DNA of 64,000 nt from Sphingomonas sp. EC-HK361 (GTDB taxonomy: Bacteria > Pseudomonadota > Alphaproteobacteria > Sphingomonadales > Sphingomonadaceae). Position 1 is the stretch's first letter; every line of letters begins with the position of its first letter. A program made the translations under genes and the position numbers. The stretch is from assembly GCF_902498785.1 (NCBI RefSeq), contig NZ_LR701494.1, positions 867,022 to 931,021 of the forward strand, written 5' to 3'. Below the pieces are notes generated by a model. The model did no database searches and was not told the origin of the DNA. It saw nothing but the letters and a program-made list of their open reading frames with translations. Positions 59,542-64,000 of this stretch are shown in pieces.

Positions 59542-62500
59542 TGTTTTCCCGCATATTCATCGATCGCCCCATCTTCGCATGGGTACTCGCGATCATCGTC
59601 ATGATGGCCGGCATCGGCGCGATCATGGGCCTGCCCATCGCGCAATATCCCGATGTCGCGCCCCCCCAGGTCTCGGTGCGCGCGACCTATCCCGGCGCTT
59701 CGGCGGAAACGATCCAGAACTCGGTCACCCAGGTCATCGAGCAGCAGCTGACCGGCATCGACGGTCTGCTGTACTTCTCGTCCTCGTCCAGCTCGCGCGG
59801 ATCGGTGAGCATCACCGCGACCTTCGCCAAGGGCACCGATCCCGACATCGCGCAGGTCCAGGTCCAGAACCAGGTCCAGCAGGCTATCAGCCGCTTGCCG
59901 CAACAGGTCCAGCAGCAGGGTCTTGTCGTCCGCAAGTCCAACCCGGACTTCCTGCTGATCGTCGGCGTCTATGACCAAACCGATACGCTGACCAATCAGG
60001 ATGTTTCGGACTATCTCGTCTCGAATCTGCAGGATCCGCTCGGACGCATCCAGGGCGTCGGCGATACCAACGTCTTCGGCGCGCAATATGCGATGCGCAT
60101 CTGGCTCGATCCGGCGAAGCTCGCCAGCTTCCAGCTGATGCCCGGCGACGTCGTCACCGCGATCCAGAACCAGAATACCGAGGTCGCGGCGGGCGAGCTC
60201 GGCGGACAGCCCCAGCCCGACACGCAGATGCTGAACGCGACCGTCACCGCGCAGTCGCGCCTGCAGACGCCGCAGCAGTTCAAGGATATCATCCTCAAGA
60301 CCCAGACCAACGGCGCAACGGTCAGAGTCAGCGATGTCGCGCGGGTCGAGCTCGGCGCGGAAAGCTACAACGCGTCGAGCCGCGTGAACCAGCATCCCGG
60401 CGCAGGCATCGCGGTGCTCCTCGCGCCAGGCGCGGATGCGCTCAAGACCGCGGAGCTGGTGAAGGCCGAGATCGCCCGCGTCTCCGCGACCTTCCCGCCA
60501 AACCTCAAGATCGCCTATGCGAGCGACACGACCGATTTCATCAAGCTGTCGATCGACGAGGTCATCAAGACGTTGTTCGAGGCGATCGTCCTCGTCGTCA
60601 TCGTGATGTTCGTCTTCCTGCAAAGCTGGCGCGCCACGCTCGTTCCGGCGATCGCGGTGCCGGTCGTGCTTCTCGGCACCTTCGCAGTATTCTACGTCGC
60701 GGGGTTCTCGATCAATACGATGACGCTGTTCGGCCTCGTCCTCGCGATCGGGCTGCTCGTCGACGACGCGATCGTCGTGGTCGAGAATGTCGAGCGCCTG
60801 CTCGACGAAAACCCCGAAATGAGCCCGCGCGACGCGACGATCGAATCGATGAAGGAGATCAGCGTCGCGCTCGTCGCGATCGCGCTCGTCCTGTCAGCGG
60901 TTTTCTTGCCGATGGCGTTTTTCGGCGGATCGACGGGCGTCATCTACCGCCAGTTCTCGCTCACCATCGTGTCGGCCATGGTGTTGTCGGTGGGCGTCGC
61001 CCTCATCCTTTCCCCCGCGCTCACCTCGCACCTGCTGAAGCAACACGACCGCGACGACGACGGCAACCTCGATCACGGCTGGCTTGGCCGCAAAGCGCCT
61101 CGCGTCGCGCATGGCATCCAAGGGGCTAAGGACTGGTTCAACCGCAACTTCGATCGCGGGGTGGAAAAATACACGTCCACCGTGAAGACCATCGTCGATC
61201 GCAAATGGATCTTCCTGCTGATCTATGCCGGCGTCGTCGCGATCCTGGCGGTGCTTTTCCTTCGTCTGCCGACCGGCTTTCTCCCGACCGAGGATCAGGG
61301 CGGCGCGCTCGTCCAGTTTCAGCTGCCGGCCGGGGCGACAATGGGGCGCACGGCAGAGGTCCAGCGCCAGATCGAGAGCTACTTCGTCAAAAACGAAGGC
61401 CCGAACATCAAGACCATGTTCTCCGTCGCGGGCGGCGGCGGCGGGGGCGCTAGCGGCCAGAACACCGGCCGCGCCTTCCTTGCGCTCAACGACTGGGCGG
61501 ATCGCAAGGGGAAGGAAAATGCCGCCGACGCGATCACACGCCGGGCCTCCGCCGCCTTTCGCAATTTCCGCGACGCGCAGGTCTTCGCGCTGGTGCCGCC
61601 CGCGATCCGCGGCCTTGGCCAGTCTGACGGCTTCACCGTCGAGCTCCAGAACACCGGCGGGCTGTCGCAGGAGCAGTTCAACGCCGCGCGCGACAAGCTG
61701 CTCGCACTCGCCAATCAGGACCCCGATCTCACCTCGGTCCGCCTCACCGAACTGCCCGACATCGGCACGCTGCACGTCGATATCGACCAGCAGAAACTCT
61801 CAGCGCTCGGCCTGACCCAGGCCGACGTGAACGCCACGCTGTCGACGGCCTGGGGCGGCCGCTACGTCAACGATTTCGTCGATCGCGGTCGCGTGAAGCG
61901 CGTCTATGTCCAGGGCGATGCGCCCTACCGCGCCGAGCCGTCCGACCTGAATCAATGGTTCGTCCGCGGATCGAACGGGAACATGGCGCCCTTCTCGTCC
62001 TTCGCGACAGTGGAATGGACGCAGGCACCCACGACGCTTTCGCGTTTCAACGGCATTTCCTCCTACGAATTCTCCGGCTCCGGTGCTTCGGGCAAGAGCT
62101 CGGGCGACGCGATGAATTCGATCAGCAAGCTTGCCGAGCAGATTCCCGGCACCAGCCTCGCCTGGTCCGGCCTTTCCTATCAGGAACGGCTGTCTTCGGG
62201 GCAGGCGCCGATCCTTTACGGCCTCTCGCTCCTCGTCGTCTTCCTGTGCCTCGCCGCGCTCTACGAAAGCTGGTCGATCCCGGTCGCGGTCATGCTCGTC
62301 ATTCCGCTGGGGCTCGTCGGTGCGATCCTCTTCGTGACGCTCCGGGGCCTGACCAACGACGTCTATCTCCAGATCGGGCTGCTGACGACGATGGGGCTTG
62401 CGTCGAAGAACGCGATTCTGATGATCGAGTTCGCCGAGCAGGAGGAGCGCAAGGGCGCGCGTGTCATCGATGCGGCGCTCACCGCCGCGCGAATCCGTCT

Positions 62501-62801
62501 GCGTCCGATCCTGATGACCAGCCTCGCCTTCATCTTCGGCGTGCTGCCGCTGGCGATCTCGACCGGTGCAGGCGCGAACAGCCGAATCGCGATCGGGACG
62601 GCGGTGATCGGCGGGATGCTGACCGCGACGATCCTTGCCATCTTCTACATCCCGCTGTTCTTCATTCTCGTCCGTCGCGGCGTGCGCGATGGCCTTGCGA
62701 AGATGCGCGGGCGGCCCACCGGCTATCAGGGGCATACCGAGGACGGCGAGGTCTACGGCCCGCCTGCACCGCCCACCCAGTCAAGGCCGGAGCCCGCCTG
62801 A
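59541..62801 (+). CDS. RND multidrug efflux pump, inner-membrane permease (AcrB/HAE1)
   Basis: 1086 residues. Hydrophobe/amphiphile efflux-1 family: MFSRIFIDRPIFAWVLAIIVMMAGIGAI, the proton relay GLLVDDAIVVVENVERLL with the Asp pair in helix 4, a porter domain with DINxAL-type segment, and the C-terminal half FLCLAALYESWSIPVAVMLVIPLGLVGAILF. Final tail Pro-rich (PPAPPTQSRPEPA). Expels drugs, detergents or solvents using proton flow. Middle gene of adaptor, pump, outer-membrane factor, with stop/start overlaps on both sides. Confidence 0.96.
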   Translation: MFSRIFIDRPIFAWVLAIIVMMAGIGAIMGLPIAQYPDVAPPQVSVRATYPGASAETIQNSVTQVIEQQLTGIDGLLYFSSSSSSRGSVSITATFAKGTDPDIAQVQVQNQVQQAISRLPQQVQQQGLVVRKSNPDFLLIVGVYDQTDTLTNQDVSDYLVSNLQDPLGRIQGVGDTNVFGAQYAMRIWLDPAKLASFQLMPGDVVTAIQNQNTEVAAGELGGQPQPDTQMLNATVTAQSRLQTPQQFKDIILKTQTNGATVRVSDVARVELGAESYNASSRVNQHPGAGIAVLLAPGADALKTAELVKAEIARVSATFPPNLKIAYASDTTDFIKLSIDEVIKTLFEAIVLVVIVMFVFLQSWRATLVPAIAVPVVLLGTFAVFYVAGFSINTMTLFGLVLAIGLLVDDAIVVVENVERLLDENPEMSPRDATIESMKEISVALVAIALVLSAVFLPMAFFGGSTGVIYRQFSLTIVSAMVLSVGVALILSPALTSHLLKQHDRDDDGNLDHGWLGRKAPRVAHGIQGAKDWFNRNFDRGVEKYTSTVKTIVDRKWIFLLIYAGVVAILAVLFLRLPTGFLPTEDQGGALVQFQLPAGATMGRTAEVQRQIESYFVKNEGPNIKTMFSVAGGGGGGASGQNTGRAFLALNDWADRKGKENAADAITRRASAAFRNFRDAQVFALVPPAIRGLGQSDGFTVELQNTGGLSQEQFNAARDKLLALANQDPDLTSVRLTELPDIGTLHVDIDQQKLSALGLTQADVNATLSTAWGGRYVNDFVDRGRVKRVYVQGDAPYRAEPSDLNQWFVRGSNGNMAPFSSFATVEWTQAPTTLSRFNGISSYEFSGSGASGKSSGDAMNSISKLAEQIPGTSLAWSGLSYQERLSSGQAPILYGLSLLVVFLCLAALYESWSIPVAVMLVIPLGLVGAILFVTLRGLTNDVYLQIGLLTTMGLASKNAILMIEFAEQEERKGARVIDAALTAARIRLRPILMTSLAFIFGVLPLAISTGAGANSRIAIGTAVIGGMLTATILAIFYIPLFFILVRRGVRDGLAKMRGRPTGYQGHTEDGEVYGPPAPPTQSRPEPA

Positions 62802-64000
62802 TGCCCAACCGCGCCCGCACCGCAGCCCTCACCCTAGCACTCGCCTCCGTATCGGCGTGCAGCCTCGCGCCGACCTATGTCCGCCCGGGACTGCCGGTGC
62901 CGCCGTCCTGGCCGGTCGGCGACGCCTATCTGCGGCAGAGCGAGGCGGCGCTGCCCAGCGTCTCCTACCGCGACATTTTCCTCGATCAGCGGCTCCAGCG
63001 GATCATCGAACAGGCGCTCGCCAACAACCGCGACCTCCGCATCGCCGCCGCCAATATCGAGGCGGCGCGCGCGCAATACCGCATCCAGCGCGCCGATCTC
63101 TTTCCGCAAGTGGATGCCAATGCGAACTACAGCTATCGCGGCGGCGGCAATGGATCGATCGCCGGCAACAACGGCGCGGGGAACGGGACGGGCGGCACAG
63201 GCACGGGCGGCACAGGCACGGGCGGCACAGGCACGGGCGGCACCGGAACCGGGACGGGTTCGGTCACGACCGGCGGTGCCAGCCACAGCAATTTCTCCTT
63301 GAGCGGCGGCGTAACCGCGTTCGAGATCGACCTCTTCGGCCGCATCCGCTCGCTGACGACCGCCGCACAGGCCCGCTATTTCGAGCAGGAAGCCGCCGCC
63401 CGCGCGACCCGCCTCACCCTTGTCGGCGATATCGCGACCGCATGGTTCACCTATGCTTCCGACCAAAGCCTGCTCAAGATCGCGCAGGATACCGCGACCA
63501 GCGCCGGGCGCAGCGTGAAGCTCACCCAGGCGCGGCTGTCTGGCGGGATCGCCCCGCGCACCGATCTGCGCCAGGCGCAGCAGGTGCTGGAAACCGCCAA
63601 CGCCGACCTTGCCGAGCAGAAGACCGCGCTGGCGCAGGACGTGAACGCCCTCCAGCTGCTCGTCGGCGCGCCGGTCGATGCGGCGCTGCTGCCCGCCTCG
63701 ATCGAGCAGGTCGGCGGCACCGTCCGCGAACTGCCAGCCGGTCTTGATTCCGGCATCCTGCTGCGCCGCCCCGACGTGGTGCAGGCCGAATATGAGCTGC
63801 GCGCAACCAATGCGGAAATCGGCGCCGCCCGCGCGGAACTCTTCCCCCGCGTCGCGCTCACCGCACTCCTGGGTTTCGCCAGCACCGCGCTGCGCACGCT
63901 CTTCGCGGGCGGCGCGTTCAACTATTCGGTCAGCCCCAGCGCCAGCTACCCCATTTTCCGCGCCGGCGCCGGCCGCGCGGGCGTTGCCCAGACGAAGGCA
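62801..64000 (+). CDS. Efflux outer-membrane factor lipoprotein (OprM/NodT family), partial
   Basis: 400 residues seen; the C-terminal part runs off the window. A lipoprotein signal ends ASVSAC (Cys20), followed by LAPTYVRPGLPVPPSW. The trimeric barrel/tunnel repeats start LQRIIEQALANNRDLRIAAANIEAARAQYRIQRADLFPQVDANANYSY and end IGAARAELFPRVALTALLGFAS. A Gly/Thr-rich insert (residues about 110-155) lies between the two strands of the first hairpin, where OprM has an outward loop; it is coded by a 15-bp tandem repeat. Final gene of the efflux operon. Confidence 0.93.
   Translation, partial: MPNRARTAALTLALASVSACSLAPTYVRPGLPVPPSWPVGDAYLRQSEAALPSVSYRDIFLDQRLQRIIEQALANNRDLRIAAANIEAARAQYRIQRADLFPQVDANANYSYRGGGNGSIAGNNGAGNGTGGTGTGGTGTGGTGTGGTGTGTGSVTTGGASHSNFSLSGGVTAFEIDLFGRIRSLTTAAQARYFEQEAAARATRLTLVGDIATAWFTYASDQSLLKIAQDTATSAGRSVKLTQARLSGGIAPRTDLRQAQQVLETANADLAEQKTALAQDVNALQLLVGAPVDAALLPASIEQVGGTVRELPAGLDSGILLRRPDVVQAEYELRATNAEIGAARAELFPRVALTALLGFASTALRTLFAGGAFNYSVSPSASYPIFRAGAGRAGVAQTKA
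63191..63250 (+). repeat. 15-bp tandem repeat in the outer-membrane factor gene
   Basis: GGCGGCACAGGCACG is repeated three times without change (63191-63235), followed by a degenerate fourth unit to 63250. Each unit adds Gly-Gly-Thr-Gly-Thr in frame. Such repeats change copy number by slippage, in steps of five residues without frame loss. The insert lies in a predicted surface loop. Confidence 0.85.

Noticed and set aside
63191-63250. CRISPR-like repeat
   Set aside because: Units are contiguous 15-bp repeats without spacers, in frame in a coding sequence.

Overview
The window is GC-rich chromosomal DNA from an alphaproteobacterium, most likely Sphingomonas or a close sphingomonad. The evidence is inferred from gene content. 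There are TonB-dependent receptors of two classes, a bolA / J-domain / cobS / cobT neighbourhood, tamA-tamB, ilvH-ilvC-leuA, a perfect CtrA box, and sphingomonad-type intergenic palindromes. There is no rRNA, no CRISPR array and no recognisable phage structural gene. One complete tRNA gene (Arg, CCU) and one truncated tRNA-Tyr are present.

Layout. 1-1.6 kb: the start of a formate/nitrite-type transporter (runs off the left edge), trmB, and a small conserved-looking ORF. 1.6-6.7 kb: a leftward iron-uptake operon of catecholate-type TonB receptor, Sel1-repeat protein, PiuC-type hydroxylase and PepSY membrane protein, headed by two Fur-like boxes. 6.7-11.4 kb: an RHH protein, cobT, a polytopic membrane protein and cobS. 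11.4-17.1 kb: an HxlR/SCP2 regulator diverges from a tightly packed run of VOC, GST, GST, DUF1428 (frameshifted), two-domain VOC, PhnB-type VOC, SRPBCC and GST genes, which looks like an inserted detoxification or catabolic module. 17.1-21.8 kb: PilZ protein, J-domain protein, BolA, GST, Nudix hydrolase, pirin and an epoxide-hydrolase-like enzyme.

21.84 to about 30.05 kb is an accessory island with lower GC. It begins at a 56-nt 3' fragment of tRNA-Tyr (a classic attachment-site scar). It carries a large membrane protein of unknown function, a convergent Sll1717-type P-loop ATPase, a serine recombinase, three small envelope proteins and a secreted S1 protease. On its right edge core genes resume at ilvH, with no ilvB in front of it.

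30.2-36.6 kb: ilvH, ilvC, a YceI protein, a BLUF photoreceptor, leuA (preceded by a Leu-rich leader ORF and hairpin), then a leftward folE / pteridine-reductase-like SDR / folB operon. 36.8-42.9 kb: a 1000-residue TonB receptor, fghA, DUF2945, SWIB, tRNA-Arg, an exported hypothetical protein, DUF1178 and glutaredoxin. 42.9-50.8 kb: comF, a methyltransferase, a receiver protein, a TPR-sensor histidine kinase and an EAL phosphodiesterase with a dead GGDEF domain. A short transcript follows that has its own RBS, 17-codon ORF and strong terminator, next to a perfect CtrA site, and then a Baeyer-Villiger-type monooxygenase. 50.8-57.3 kb: tamB and tamA. 57.4-64 kb: an enoyl-CoA hydratase and a tripartite RND efflux operon (adaptor, pump, outer-membrane factor) that runs off the right edge.

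The most unusual parts are the tRNA-Tyr island with its uncharacterised membrane protein/ATPase pair, the leuA leader, the CtrA-linked mini-transcript, and the broken DUF1428 gene inside an otherwise intact operon.
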